Origin: Hibiscus mutabilis
Lineage: Eukaryota > Streptophyta > Magnoliopsida > Malvales > Malvaceae
Direction: 5' to 3'
Assembly (NCBI GenBank): GCA_019671005.1
Contig: CM033745.1
Span: forward strand, 31,151,526 to 31,215,525
DNA: 64,000 bases
In this document: positions 1 to 11,760 of the stretch, one piece after another
Layout of the letters: every line of letters starts with the position of its first letter
Numbering within the stretch: the first letter of the stretch is position 1
Program-made: the position numbers and the translations under genes
Notes under the pieces: model-generated
The model's database searches: none
What the model was told of the DNA's origin: nothing
The model's input: only the letters and a program-made list of their open reading frames with translations

Positions 1-952
1 CCTCAATCTCTGCTGCCATGACTATGCAAGATGAATTTGAATTCGGCTTACATAGTATGCCAACTGTGTCTGAATTCATTGATTTTTTCTCGAGGAACTC
101 CCAGGTCTCCCTCCAACCAGAGAAGTAGAGTTCAGGATTGAAGTTCAACCTAGAACAACTCTGGTATCCATCACACCTTATCGAATGACACCTGTTGAAT
201 TGAAAGAACTCAAGAAGCAAATCCACGAGATACAAGATAAAGGCTTTATTCGGCCTAGCTCATCTCTATGGGGTGTTCCAGTCTTGTTCGTGAAGAAGAA
301 AGACGGGACTATGAGACTCTTTATTGATTACAGACAATTGAACAAGCTTACTATCAAGAATCGGTATCCTCTCCCAAGGATAGAAGATCTCTTCGATCAA
401 CTCAAAGATGCTTATGTATTCTCAAAGATCGATCTTTAATTAGGATATTATCAAATGAGGGTAAAAGAAGAAGATGTACCCAAGATAGCATTTCGTACTC
501 GTTATGGCCACTTTGAATTCCTTGTAATGCCATTCAAGTTAACAAATGCTCTGACTGCTTTCATGGACCCCATGAACCATGTATTTAAGCCCTACCTTGA
601 CAAGTTCGTGGTTGTCTACATCGATGACATCCTGGTGTATTCTCAGAATAAGGAAGAACATTTCGAACACCTTCTAATTGTATTGCAAAATCTTCGAGAA
701 CGTCAATTGTTCACAAAGTTCTCTAAGTGTGAGTTTTGGCTATCAGAAGTCTCATTCCTTGGTCATGTCATCTCGGCATAAGAGATTAAAGTAGACCCGA
801 GCAAAATTTGATCCATCATGGATTGTAGACCTCCGAGGAATGTTGGTGAGGTTAGAAGCTTTCCGGTTTATCCGGGTATTATCGATGATTTTTCAAGGGA
901 TTCTCATCCATTGCCGCAAGCTTTACTAAGTTAACTCGCAAAGATACGCCCT
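1..952 (+). pseudogene. Element I reverse transcriptase (Ty3/gypsy), broken
   Basis: Reverse transcriptase part of a gypsy polyprotein, which copies element RNA into cDNA inside virus-like particles. The pre-RT stretch around 92-184 reads EELPGLPPTREVEF, typical of gypsy elements. It is followed by PYRMTPVEL, FVKKKDGTMRL and FSKIDL. The active-site box YIDD lies at 617-628 and is intact. Damage seen: a frameshift in the T run at 83-88, a TAA at 437-439 where the family has a residue in the DLRSGYYQ motif, a TAA at 779-781, a TGA shortly after, and frame loss near 860-950 in the connection domain. The reading frame continues from upstream of the window, so the gag and protease of this element are not visible. 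Family assignment is firm; function is lost. Confidence 0.93.
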
Positions 953-1675
953 TTGTTTGGTTTGGAGAACCAACAACGAAAATTTGGTCAACTTAAACAA
1001 GCCCTGACTCATGCATTAGTTCTTATCCAACAAGAATCGGGCAAAGAATTCACTGTATATAGTGATGCATCTCATTTAGGACTAGGATGTGTCCTAATGC
1101 AAGATGGAAAAGTGGTAGCTTATGCTTCAAGGCAACTAAAACCACACGAGTCAAACTATCCTACACACGATCTTGAATTGGCAACTATCATGTTTTCTCT
1201 CAAAATATGGAGGCATTACTTGTACAGGGAGAAATGTAACCTGTTCACGGACCACAAGAGTCTCAAATACCTCCCGACTCAGAAAGATTTGAATCTGAGA
1301 CAAAGAAGATGGCTAGAATTGCTTAAAGACTACGATTTGGTTATCGACTACCATCCGGGGAAAGCAAACGTGGTTGCTGATGCCCTTAGTCACAAACCAT
1401 ACTCAGGTAAACCCCTAAATCTAAATTCTAGAATATTTCAATTGAATTTGAACTTACTTGGATCTCAAGTAAGCCATTCGAATACCTTACTTGTCTTGCA
1501 AGTAACTACTCGAAAATTCTACCATAATGATTTTGTTCTTTTATTTGTAGCTTCCTCGGCTATCAATGCTCACTTCTGTTTATTCAAAGGATGGGAATTC
1601 TTATCTGAACTTCAAGTTCAATCCAGCTTAATCTCGAGAATCAAAGAACTCCAACAAATTGATCCGGATCTTTAG
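953..1675 (+). pseudogene. Element I RNase H domain and start of integrase linker
   Basis: This is the longest open stretch of element I, 240 codons. It holds the gypsy RNase H domain that removes RNA from the RNA/cDNA hybrid. Visible catalytic landmarks are YSDAS (first Asp), DLELA (Glu) and FTDHKSL (second Asp), then RQRRWLELLKDYD and YHPGKANVVADALS at the domain end. The last third (after about residue 145) is the poorly conserved tether to integrase. It joins RT upstream in the same frame after damaged sequence, and integrase follows after a TAG at 1673-1675. The first ATG is internal to the polyprotein, so it is not a real start. All three acidic residues are present, but the polyprotein as a whole is dead. 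Confidence 0.92.
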
Positions 1676-2476
1676 AAGATCTTATCCAAGCTAGACTCCA
1701 AGTCTAATTCTGACTTCTCCCACAAGTCGAATGGAATCCTCTATTTCAAGGATAGAGTATGTGTTCCTAAAAATGAGGAACTAATACAAGAAATGTTACA
1801 AGAAGCTCACCAAAGCTCATTCTCGATTCACCAGGGATCGATTAAGATGTACAAGGATCTTAAGCCACTATACTGGTGGCCAGGTATGAAATCGGCTATC
1901 ATAGACTTCGTATTGAAGTGTCTAACTTCTCAAAGGGTTAAAGCCGAGAATCGAGTTCCTCCTGGATTGCCCCAACCTATCGAATTCCCTCAGTGGAAAT
2001 GGGATCGGATTTTCGTTACTGGTCTACCTTCCACTCCAAGAATGAATGATGTTGTATGGGTAATTGTTGATAGATTCACAAAGTCTACTCACTTCATCCT
2101 TGTTCGGATGAACATGATCTTGGAAACCTTAGTCGAGCTATACATCCGTGAAGTGATTCTATTACACGGTGTACCTACAGCTATAATCTCTGATCATGAT
2201 GATAAATTTGCTTCTCGATTTTGGAATTCCTTGTATAAGGCTCTAGGAGCTAAAGTGCATCTTAGTACAACCTTTCATCCTCAATCAGATGGACAATCTG
2301 AAAGAATCATTCAAGTACTCGAAGATATGTTACGTGCTTGTTTTATAGACTTCGAAAAGAATTGGGAGAAATCTGTACCCCTAGTAGAGTTTGCTTACAA
2401 CAATAGCTACCAGACATCTATTCAGATGGCTCCCTTCAAAGCTCTATATGGAAGAAGATGTAGAACTCCCTTGTGA
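1676..2476 (+). pseudogene. Element I integrase, catalytically damaged
   Basis: Integrase inserts element cDNA into the genome. The N-terminal zinc-binding part shows the two His (HQSSFSIHQGS), but the Cys pair reads CLTS instead of CLTC. The family stretch around the first catalytic Asp (usually MDFVTGLP) reads DRIFVTGLP, so a few residues including that Asp are missing. The second Asp is in IISDHDDKF and the Glu region in FHPQSDGQSERIIQ. The 3' part reaches ALYGRRCRTPL and stops at a TGA at 2474-2476. One missing catalytic Asp plus the Cys change would disable the enzyme even without the stops around it. The gypsy integrase assignment is certain. Confidence 0.92.
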
Positions 2477-3066
2477 TGGTCTGAATTAGGAGAAAACAAG
2501 GTTTTAGGACCTTAATTGCTCAGAGAAACTGAAGAACAAGTGTAGATCATACATGATCGATTAAAGGCAGCTTTTGATAGGCAGAAAGCTTATGCTGACT
2601 TGAAAATGAGAGACATCCAATACAATGTTGGAGACAAGGTCTTCCTCAAAGTATCTCCTTGGAAGAAAGTCCTTCGGTTTGGAAGAAAAGGAAAGCTCAG
2701 CCCTCGGTTTATCAGACCATTTGAATTCATTGAAAGGATTGGTCTAGTGGCTTATCGATTGGCACTTCCTAGTGAATTCAATAAGATCCACAATGTATTC
2801 CATGTTTCCATGCTCCGAAGTTATAGATCTGATCCATCTCATGTTCTTGAGCCTGAAGAAGTGGAACTGAATCTTGATCTATCATATGAAGAAGAGCCTA
2901 TTTAGATACTTGACAAGGAAGTCAGAAGACTTCAAAACAAGAATGTTCCTCTTGTCAAAGTCTTGTGGAAAACTCACAAGGTTGAAGAGGTAACATGGGA
3001 ATCTGAAGAGGTCATGAAGAAGCAATATCCTCACCTATTCGATTCAGGTAAATTCAAGGAATTTAT
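2477..3066 (+). pseudogene. Element I integrase C-terminus with chromodomain
   Basis: This is the tail of the polyprotein. After stops in 2477-2599, the block from about 2600 shows YNVGDKVFLKVSPWK and GKLSPRFIRPFE, then NVFHVSMLR, the typical gypsy integrase C-terminal module. A TAG at 2903-2905 interrupts. Immediately downstream the same frame reads VPLVKVLWKTHKVEEVTWE, the signature of the chromodomain carried by plant chromoviruses, thought to guide integration toward marked heterochromatin. The frame then runs close to the polypurine tract at 3070. The order pol, chromodomain, PPT, LTR fits the Tekay/Del-like branch, but the branch is an inference from layout and LTR length. Confidence 0.88.
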
Positions 3067-3069
3067 TTT

Positions 3070-3083
3070 AAAGGGAGGAGAAT
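3070..3083 (+). other. Polypurine tract of element I
   Basis: A purine-rich run (aaagggaggagaa) lies directly before the TGTAACAC start of the 3' LTR and after the chromodomain. It is the expected primer site for plus-strand cDNA synthesis. Confidence 0.85.
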
Positions 3084-6000
3084 TGTAACACACTAAAATT
3101 GGCCTAGAAATGTTACCACTATCTAAACTATAGGCTAATTGAATATATGTGTTAATCAATTTAAAGGAGAATGAACATTGGCCATCCTTAAAATCAAATG
3201 AGTGAAATTGACTCAAATTGAATTGAAATTAAAATTAAAAGGCGTAAATAGAAGGATGGAAATATGAACATGCAAAACATTAGAGTTTGCATGCAATGGG
3301 GATTAAGTTTGAGGGCCTTGACACGTGTTCTCAAATGAAGAGAACATGTGCCAAAGCAATGGATGACTCACGGCAGCTTGAGTTAGATGAACAAAGAAAT
3401 ATGTCATCTTCATCCCATTATACATCCATGGCCAAAACATAGAGAGAGAAAATGAGAGAGAAAATTTACATGCAAACACCTTCAATTCAAGCTTCATGAT
3501 TCATCCATTGATCAAATTAACTTGGAGAAGGTATAATACTTAATTCTAACTTGTTGTAGATTGTTGAACCTTGAATTGATGATGTCTTTATTGTATGAAT
3601 TGAATTGGATAAATGTTATGCATATTAGGGTTATTCTAGCTTCAATTAGAACTTGGAAATTGAATGCTAGTAACTAAATTGCTAATGAAACATATATGTG
3701 ATTGCTGGAAATATGAGAAATATGAACATGATTGAAAACAGTCTTGATTAGGGACTGTTTTGATTGAGAAATTGTGTAAACATGTTAAATGAACATAGAA
3801 CCCTGTTTTGATCATGTTTCTAGGTAAAACGAAGATTGAATTGAATACATATGTTGCTGGATATGTGACTACACCTAATTGAACTAGTTAAATTAGGTAA
3901 TGGACTGCCTAGTTGATGAATTGGATGTGCAAATATGATCAAATATATCAAACAAGGTTCAACATGATTGTGCCCGGTTTTAATAACATTTCTAGGTGAA
4001 TTATGATGACCTATACATGTATGAACATGAAAATAAATAGAATTGCCATGTTAGGACCTTGCTAAAATGAGTTAAGAAGCTAGAAATCCAACCTAGTGTA
4101 ATCTGCCCAAAATGCTCTGTTTTGTGCAGTAACTTTGAAAAATCAATATAAATTGTATATAATGAATTTAAGGCTGAAATTTTTATGGACAACACCTTGG
4201 AATGTCTAAATTCATTAGGGTAAAACAGAGATAAACTTTGGGTTGTATACTGAATTGTAGAAAAGAAACACTAGGGACAGTGCAAACTGTCCAGTGTAAC
4301 AAAATACCCTGTCTTTAAGTTAAAAACTGTATTAATTGCCAAATACCTAAAATGAAAGCCTTATATAGTCATAAAAAAAATTTTGTTAGATTTCCAACGG
4401 TGTAAACCAATTGAAATTCCGGTATACGGAATGAAAGTTATGCATGATTTAGTGACTAGAGTGCAAGTTGCCTGGCAGCAGCTGTATAGGCAAATACACA
4501 CTGTTTTGTGGCATTTTATAAACTGTCTTGTAAACAGTTTTAGGCCTTTGAATATGTCTTGTTTTATATGAACTAGAATGTAGAAAAGTGTAGTTAAGTG
4601 TAATGGAAAAAGTATGTGAGCATGCTGCCAAAATTGTGAATGTTGTATCCTTGTAATCTTGTCTTGAATTAAATGACTTTGTGATCTTGTTTTGACATAC
4701 TTGTACTTGCAATGTGATAGAACCAATAGTAAACTTGGTGGAAGAGGATAGGGTGGATCATCCTAAAGCCAAGAACAAAGGAGTGTGGATCCAAGACTAG
4801 CTAGCTTGGAGTATTGTGAGTGTAGTTACCTCTAGGGTTAGGACTAGGTCCTAACCAATGTATTCTTGTTACATTTCTTGAAATGATTAATGAATCTAAT
4901 CATGAAACTTAACCTAATAAGGGAAGGATGACTAAAGTAATACATGAAACTTGATCCTAGCCTTGTATACATGATTCAATCAAATGCTTATGCATGATTA
5001 AGTGATAGCATTGATGCTTGTATGTGTTATGATGCAATATGATCAAATGTTAAAGACTTGCTTGAGATAACATTCTCATCTTGATGAAATGAAAGATATA
5101 AACTACTTGATATGTGAGCTATGGCTCAATGGCCTAAGGGCCTAATATCAAATGAACTTGCTTGACATGAACTTGATCTTGAAACACTTGAATAAATGGT
5201 AAATCGAACAACCTTGGTAGCTAGTTGGACTAGGTAGAAAGGCATGCCTTAGAGTCTAGAGCTCATTGTGTAAGGGTGGACTACGGTCCAGGGCTAAGGC
5301 CCCTATTTGGCGACAGACGGAGGGTACGTATGTGGTCTTTGGTATTAGTAGGAGAGTTGACCAGCACTACTGTGCATCTTGTGGCGACAGTTGGTTAGAG
5401 ACTCGATTACCAATACAAACTAAGAACCAAGGGGGTTGTTTAATGAATAACAATTGAAATAACAATCCTATGTCATATGTTACTTGTCTTGAATGCCATG
5501 AACTTGTATGTTACTTGACTTGAAAGCATGACTCCTTGATTTCTTGTTTTGCAAACATGATGTACTTGATTCATGATATGAATTCTTCGTTCTTGCTCTT
5601 GATGCTTGAAAGCCTAGCTAAGATCACTCAAATGCTTGGAAGCCTTAGCTAGGTCTATACTTGATTTAATGACTCATAAAACTTGAAATAACAAATTATT
5701 AGACTTAGTACTACCTCACTAAGTGCATTCTCGTACTTATCACTCTCGTTTTCATTCTTCCCAACTACAGGATAAAGGATATGAGTTTGCTTGATCTTAA
5801 AGCCTGTTACCTTGAGCAAGAAGCAACTCACACAAGCTTTGCATAAGTATGGATTCATACTTATTTTGTATATCTCCTAGAATGGTGGCACTAGAATATT
5901 TATAGTTAGTTAAACATGCATTTTGAAGTTTGTATATAATGTTTGATGGGCCAACCATGTTATGTATTTAGTATCAAGTATGTAATAAACTTAGATAACA

Positions 6001-6728
6001 TGTAATGAATGGTTGTTGCTGCACACATGATGACTTAAATGAAATGTTCTAATGTTTGATCTACTTATAAGTACCATTTGAATGCTTTGATTGAGTACAT
6101 GTCTTGCTTGAATTGAACATAGGATAACCAAACCACATTGCTTGCCTTCTATTTGAATAGCCTAGTGTGTGTTTAGGTGATTGCCGAATGGTGTGTGTGT
6201 GTATATTCCTTGATGTATATGTTATGTATGTTTTGTATAAATGGCCGAATGGTTAGGTATGGAAATAAGCTTGAATGAAACTAGTTACATGTTATTGAAT
6301 GTTAGATAATTATGCTTAGTAAATGTAGGAATGAAATGACTAAATGTATAAAAAATAATGAATCTTGAAATGAAATGGAAGCATGTTACATCTAGAGATA
6401 TTTGAACCTAAACTAGGGAACAATGAAGTGATTTGGATTGGAAATGTTGTAACCTATAATGCAAGTATAACAAGGAAACAATTTAGTGACCTATTCGAAT
6501 GTCTTAGATTGAAGTAAAAATCGAAATGTAGGTTACTTGCATGATAAAATATATGATTGGTTACCTTGGCCTTGATTCAAATGCTTTGGATGATTTGAAA
6601 TCAAATTGAAGATGCTTGTATGATAAGTAAGTTGCTTGAGTGTTATTATATTGTTGCCATGTCCTTGCTTGCTTGTTAAGTAACACTCTTGAACCGGGTT
6701 ACTACTAGCCCGGGTAAGGGGTGTTACA
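3084..6728 (+). repeat. 3' LTR of element I (about 3.65 kb)
   Basis: The LTR begins TGTAACACAC just after the polypurine tract and ends GGGGTGTTACA. Its last 45 bases closely match the ends of the AB LTRs, and the 4098-4190 segment (ctgcccaaaatgctctg) also has a clear counterpart in AB at 13260-13350. No gene is seen inside; the small open frames are chance. Splice-like sites occur: AAG/GTATAAT at 3531 and a pyrimidine-rich stretch ending CTACAG at 5770. The 5 bases after the LTR are ggcct. The 5' LTR lies outside the window, so the target duplication cannot be tested. Confidence 0.88.
5262..5420 (+). other. Conserved LTR module (GGACTACGGTCC ... GGCGACAG) in element I
   Basis: The segment holds ggactacggtccagggc, then ggcgacag twice (near 5310 and 5382). 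A matching module lies in D on the minus strand (51175-51315), and a diverged version lies in AB LTR B (about 19225-19335). It is much more alike between these LTRs than the sequence around it. Its role is unknown; a promoter, packaging or structural signal are all possible. Confidence 0.6.
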
Positions 6729-7040
6729 GGCCTTGGGATAAATTATTCCTATATCGGAATGTCCCTACAAATTGACCAAAATTTTGATTTCCCAAAGACT
6801 GTTGATTGTGTGCAGTATTATTATCTGAATTTCCATAAGAGTTGTTCCATAAGACTTGAGGATAGTCTTCATAAATTACTGCAAATCTCACAACTGAATG
6901 TAGGGGCATCGACACTCTCTTGACATTTGCAAGAATTTGATCGTGTTGTCCAATTCGGACATTTCTGCTGAGAGTGTTGCGTAAACATCCTCTTTGTACA
7001 TCATGAAATCTCGAATGGATTGATGTTTATCCCCCGACAT
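6729..7040 (-). pseudogene. Gag-like fragment of reverse-strand host element K
   Basis: On the minus strand an ATG at 7040 opens MSGDKHQSIRDFMMYKED, then the frame is lost near 6920. A second frame (6915 to 6724) reads IYEDYPQ, an Asn/Gln-rich stretch and NFGQFVGTFRYRNNLSQG. That second part resembles the region after the zinc knuckle in Athila/Tat-type gag, where an RNHPNFSYRNN-like block is usual. The frame runs right up to the edge of the element I LTR, so element I inserted inside this gene. A full gag should have several hundred residues before that block, so an internal deletion is likely. The class assignment also rests on the Asp-type primer site at 7144-7161. I recognise the type, not a specific family. 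Confidence 0.5.
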
Positions 7041-7143
7041 ATTTTTTGTTTTCACTTTATAACACACCTAAAATAACAAAACAAAATAAAATAAAGTTAA
7101 TAAAAATAAAAATGCAGTGACAAAAATAAACACCAAACAAAAC

Positions 7144-7161
7144 CATCCGACAACGACACCA
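7144..7161 (-). other. Primer binding site of element K (tRNA-Asp type)
   Basis: Read on the minus strand this is tggtgtcgttgtcgg after aaagttt. The common Athila/Tat primer region reads TTTTGGCGCCGTTGCCGGGG. The core differences are all C-to-T changes, as expected from decay of methylated cytosines. The match is from memory of the family, not from a search. Confidence 0.55.
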
Positions 7162-7223
7162 AAACTTTATCGGTGAAATGACGTCACACAATTTGTGCAA
7201 GCATACACAGTTGATGCAAGTGT

Positions 7224-7228
7224 AGTAG
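7224..7228. repeat. Left target site duplication of element F (agtag)
   Basis: The five bases directly before the TGTAACACC start of the F 5' LTR. The same five bases follow the F 3' LTR at 40358-40362. Confidence 0.75.
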
Positions 7229-10200
7229 TGTAACACCCCGGTTTGGGGCCTAGGTTGATTAAACGGTCTGGTGGACTGGGGTTAGAGATTCAAGTCTAAT
7301 TCAAGATAAAAATCGGAATAAATAATTTTGTGTGAGAAAATATATTTAAAAAAATATCCTAAAATCATTATTTAATATATAGATATTTTTGGTAAATTCA
7401 TTCTTGGAAAATGGAATTTGGAAATTGGGCATTTTGGCTAGTGAACAAAATATGAAGAATGAAAAACTATTTTTAGTGACGATTTTGAAAAAGGGTAAAA
7501 TCATAGAATCTTGAAGGAGATAATTTATCTAATGTTTTTAATATTATTTTCTCTCAATTTGGATTATTATAAATGAGTTTTAATTAATGAATTAAAAGGG
7601 GATTTAATTAAAAGGTAGTTATTCTCTTAAAAGTTCTTTTGACGTAACTTTTCTCTTAAAAGTTTTCTCCCAAAGATTCTTCAGCCAAACACTTTATTTT
7701 GCATCAAAGATTTGAGTTAATTCTCTTGATTTCATAAAATTTTGATTTCTAATGGATTCTTCAATCTTATTTTACAAAATCTCATTGTCTTCCTTTGTTT
7801 TTCAAGAGTAAACATCCAATTAAGAGGAAATTCACTCATTAGAGGTAAGGTTCATTCTTTGTTTTGGATCTATTTTGCTGAGTTCATGATTGTTAAATCA
7901 ATGTTTAATAAGTTGGTTTTAACATTGAATCTTGAAACTAAGTGAAACTCTAATTTCATAGGTTGCTAGTGTTGTGTTTTTGGCAAGTTTTGGGTGTTTT
8001 ATGATTGTTGAAGGTATAAAGATGAGGTTAGGTTCTTTTTGGATGTTAATTGGAGATAATTGATGGATTAAACCTATAGGTTTTCACTGGGATGAGTTTG
8101 GAAGATGTTTGATGTTGTTTTCGGTTATTGTGGAAGGGTTTTGGTTAGAGTTTTTGTGGTTTAATGTTGCTGAGTCTTTGAATGACTTTAGCTACATTTA
8201 ATCCCATGTTTTTGTATGTTTAAATCAGGGGTGATTGATCCTCAAGCTTGTGCCATCATTTTGGAAGCTTTGGAGGAGTAGTTCATATCAACGGACGAAG
8301 CTTTGTGTAGTCGTTGAGTGGGAACGTGGATTTCAACTTTGAATGGTTTAAAGGTTATTTTGGGAGTTTAAATTAAGGTTGAAATGCTAGTTTAAACTGG
8401 GAAGTATGTATGATGAGATTTCTCCCTCGGTCGTGCTTTCGTAAAATTGATTTTATGCACATGTTTTTTAATTACATGGTACCTACTGTTTAAGCATGTT
8501 TTGAGTATGGTTTATACTGATTTTGATCATATATTGATGATGAATGCATTTGGAAAATAATTCATGTAAGTATGAGAAATACTTGTTAATGCATGGTTTA
8601 ATGCATTGAAAATGGCTTTGAATGTTGCTTATAAAAACAGTGAGGCACATGGTTAATAATGAATCAAGTGATGTGGTTTAAAATGTTATCAGATATAGTG
8701 GGTTGGCCATAGGATTGATAGTGCACTAGAAATAAGTGGCCTCGGGTATTGAGGGGTTTATGTGTACCGAGTATTCCACCACGAGTACCCTAACGATTGA
8801 GGGGTTATATGGTATCGAAAACTCCTGTCAGTGGATTATACATCTAACCGATGATTGGGTTGTAATGGTTTCCGGTTGAGATTGTACCTTAATTCCGGTT
8901 GAGATTGTATGAAGTGTTGAGAGGATACTTATTGAATTCGTGTACCCGATGTAATATTTTGTAAAGTGGAACTTGGTTTATGATCACTTGAAAGCCAATA
9001 TAATTGATAATGTATCGTGTTGATGGATTATGTTGTATAATGTTGGTTTATATATGTTTACTCTTTAAACCTTGAAGATGGGATGTTATGCATGGGAAAG
9101 CATAAATTGAGGGTTAGCAAACTGGATTTTGCTATTGATCCATGATACATGTTGCATATGGTCTAATATGAACATTTTGGAAATGTTCAGTGCATGGTTT
9201 GAAAGGCATGATGATGTTTTGAAAGATGTTTAAAAGGAGGTTTTCAAAGTGGTTTGATAACCGGTTTAAATTGCTTTGATGGTGGTTTGTTTTTGAGCAT
9301 TCCTCACTAAGCCTTGTGTGCTTACGCTTTCTTTGTCCATCAATGCAGAGAATTAAAGGTTCGAGGCAGCGAGCAAGCGAGAGGAAATCCAAGGACTTAA
9401 TCTACTCGAAAGTATGATTTTCAAACTAGACTAATAGTAATAAAGGCAATGGGGTTCATTGTTGTTTGGGAGTGTTATTTGTTAAACTCGCATTATATTT
9501 GGGTTTATATTGTTGTTGTGGAGTTATATGAGGCTTTATATGTTTGGTTTTGAAGTGGACTTTTGTTTCGTGCTTTGGTTGGATTGGTTTTAAAGAACTT
9601 GCCTCTAGACTTACGATTGAAGCATGTTGCTACGATTTGATCATGTTTTATTGTTGTTCTGACCTGGTTAGATGTTTAGTTTAGTCGTATATGGGTTTGA
9701 GGCTTGATTAAGCATGTTTGAATCTATGATTGTATGAAAACCAGCAAATTTTGTCATTATAGGTTTGAGCGTATCGGTACGCGGGGCTCTGTACCGATAC
9801 GGGTAAGGTTAACCTGAGGCTGAGTTTAGATACGCGGGCACTTGTACCGGTACGAGCATGTGTATTTCGCAAGGTGTACCGATATACGAGGAGCCGTATC
9901 AGCACGATTTTGAGCTACTAGAACATAAGATTTGAAATGGTAAAGACGTACCGATACACTTGCTCGTGTACCGATACAGACTGCAGTTATTTCAGTTAAT
10001 GTGATATTTGAGAGTTTCTATTTCTTACATTTTTGTCCATGATATTTTTTAATGCAATTGTATGGGTTTGAAGTATCGTTTTGAGCTGAAATTTGATATA
10101 GAAGCATGAAAATGATTAATTGAGGATTGGTAACATTTAATCTAAGTAAGTCCCTATAACTTTCCAAATTTGCAATTTGGTCCCTATATTGCAAACATGA

Positions 10201-10407
10201 GCAATCAGATGTCAATTTGATGCCCGATTCAATTGAGATTTCAGCCGCTGCCAGCATGCACACCATTAGTTATAATGTTGCATCTAGACAAGATAAAAAG
10301 GAAAAAAATTGACCTAAGTTCAATTAATCGTTTTAGACTTTTTTCGATAAACACAATATAGCTCACTCAATTCGGTATGGAGTCTAGGCTGGGTCGAGTG
10401 AGTTACA
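7229..10407 (+). repeat. 5' LTR of element F (about 3.18 kb)
   Basis: The LTR starts TGTAACACCCCGG and ends GAGTGAGTTACA, directly before a Met-type primer site. It contains a donor-like GAG/GTAAGG at 7845, a conserved block cctcactaagcc...gcttacgct at 9302-9330 followed by CAATGCAG/AG at 9348, and the palindrome cluster at 9768-9998. The 8496-10345 part aligns with the F 3' LTR at 38606-40347. No coding sequence is seen in these 3.2 kb. Confidence 0.88.
9768..9998 (+). other. GTATCGATAC-type palindrome cluster in F 5' LTR
   Basis: Several copies of gtatcggtac, gtaccgatac and gtaccggtac lie within about 230 bp. The same kind of cluster sits about 0.4-0.7 kb before the end of the LTRs of C, E and H. 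Confidence 0.7.
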
Positions 10408-10412
10408 TTTGG

Positions 10413-10425
10413 TGGTATCAAAGCC
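10413..10425 (+). other. Primer binding site of element F
   Basis: Sequence tggtatcaaagcc lies five bases after the LTR end. It differs by one base from the plant initiator-Met pattern TGGTATCAGAGCC. The stretch from here to gag at 10668 is untranslated leader. Confidence 0.85.
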
Positions 10426-10667
10426 AGGTTTGCGATAGTTGGGATGAGTTTATGGTTGTTGGAATATTAATATTGATTGATTACTATTTTTTGTCATGCA
10501 CAGTGATTGTTATATATCATGTTGGGGGATATTTTGTTGGACGCGTTGTCTTATTACTACAGTCTGAAATATTTTGATTTGAAGCGGAAGTCTTGGATCT
10601 TCACTTGAAACTGGTATGGTTGTTTTTGTTTTGGGGGTAATTATCATGCCTTAGATATTTTAGCATG

Positions 10668-11760
10668 ATGAGACCGAGGAGAGAATTGAGGTTTGAAACG
10701 AATGTTGTTGTTGAGCAAGAGATCCAGGAGAACGTTATACCTCATGGGGGCTTGCCACCCCTCCGCTTAATCCACCTGTATGAGTGGAGCAAGTACCACC
10801 TGTACCTGGTGGGCCAGTGTCGGGTGATATGGCGCCTTGGATACAGGCGATGACCATAGCTTTTCAAGTTGTTATTGCTGGAGCGCATGTGTTTGCACCA
10901 GCTACGAGTTAGATGGGGTTGCCATTAGAGTGCCTCCGTAGCTTGGGAAGAGATGAGTTTAAAGGGTTGGCACCTGAGGCATCTGAAGGGTGGTTTGCCA
11001 GTACTGATCAGATTTTGGAACAAATAAGGTGCAATGATGCCCGTAAGCTAGGATGTGTTGTGGCTCTGCTACAGGGAGATGCGTATAGTTGGTGGATTAT
11101 TGTGAGCACAAGCATGGAACCTGGCGATGTGACCTAGGAGTTCTTTCGAGCTGCCTTTAAGTAGAAGTATCTAGGAGTTAGATACTTGGATGAGAAGAAA
11201 ATTGAGTTCATGGCTTTGGTTCAGGGTAGTATGTCCGTAGTAGAGTATGAGGTACAGTTTGTGCGGTTGAGCCAATATGCTCCTAAGCTGGTGCCAGATG
11301 AGAGGCATTTCTGTGACCGGTTCTGTTACGACTTGGTACATGATGTTAAGACATATATGTTGGCTTCTGATTACACCAATTTTGATGTGTTGGTTACACA
11401 CGCAAAGGATATTGAGCAGAACCTGGGTTTATCTATTTGTGTGGGAGGTTCTGGCTCTGGTAAGAGTCATGGATTCTGGTTCCAGTGGTGGTCAGTTTAA
11501 GAAGCATCATGATAGAAGGTATCACCCTAATCTGAAATGACATGGAGGCAGTGATGGGTGAGGATCACAGGGTTTGGGTATTCAAGCTAGGGCAACACAT
11601 AATACTTGTTGGGTTTGTGGATCATTTGATCACATGAAGCGAGACTGTCCACATTTGGCTCGTAAGGGGCAGACTCCTGCGGCTATTGTTGCCAATTCCT
11701 ACTAGAGTTCTGGATTGAGTGATCATCTGAGACATGGTTGCCCGTTGCTAGTAGGTGGTG
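10668..11760 (+). pseudogene. Element F gag with CCHC zinc knuckle, broken
   Basis: Gag is the nucleocapsid precursor that packages element RNA. The start MRPRRELR at 10668 matches the starts of E (MGPRRETR) and C (MGSRRELR) and was chosen for that reason. The core retrotransposon gag region follows from about 10913: ARKLGCVVALLQGDAYSWW, then KYLGVRYLDEKKIEF, VVEYEVQFVRLSQYAPKLV and TYMLASDYTNFDVL. Stops are seen near 11135 and 11161, and frame breaks near 10850 and 11500. The zinc knuckle CWVCGSFDHMKRDC at 11607-11648 keeps all four ligands in CX2CX4HX4C spacing. Protease follows. Non-functional. Confidence 0.88.

Larger units (their letters stand above)
7041..7228 (-). other. Non-coding leader and LTR edge of element K
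   Basis: AT-rich leader between the K gag start and its primer site, followed on the plus strand by about 65 bp of K cut by the insertion of F. No gene is visible. The sequence resumes beyond F at 40358. Confidence 0.45.

Noticed and set aside
4361..4726. 121-codon minus frame inside the element I LTR
   Set aside because: No recognisable domain, GTG or TTG-type starts only give overlapping alternatives, and the homologous AB LTR does not keep it open.
10413..10425. tRNA genes suggested by matches to tRNA-Met ends at several sites
   Set aside because: Only the 12-13 bases complementary to the tRNA 3' end are present, next to LTR ends. They are primer binding sites.
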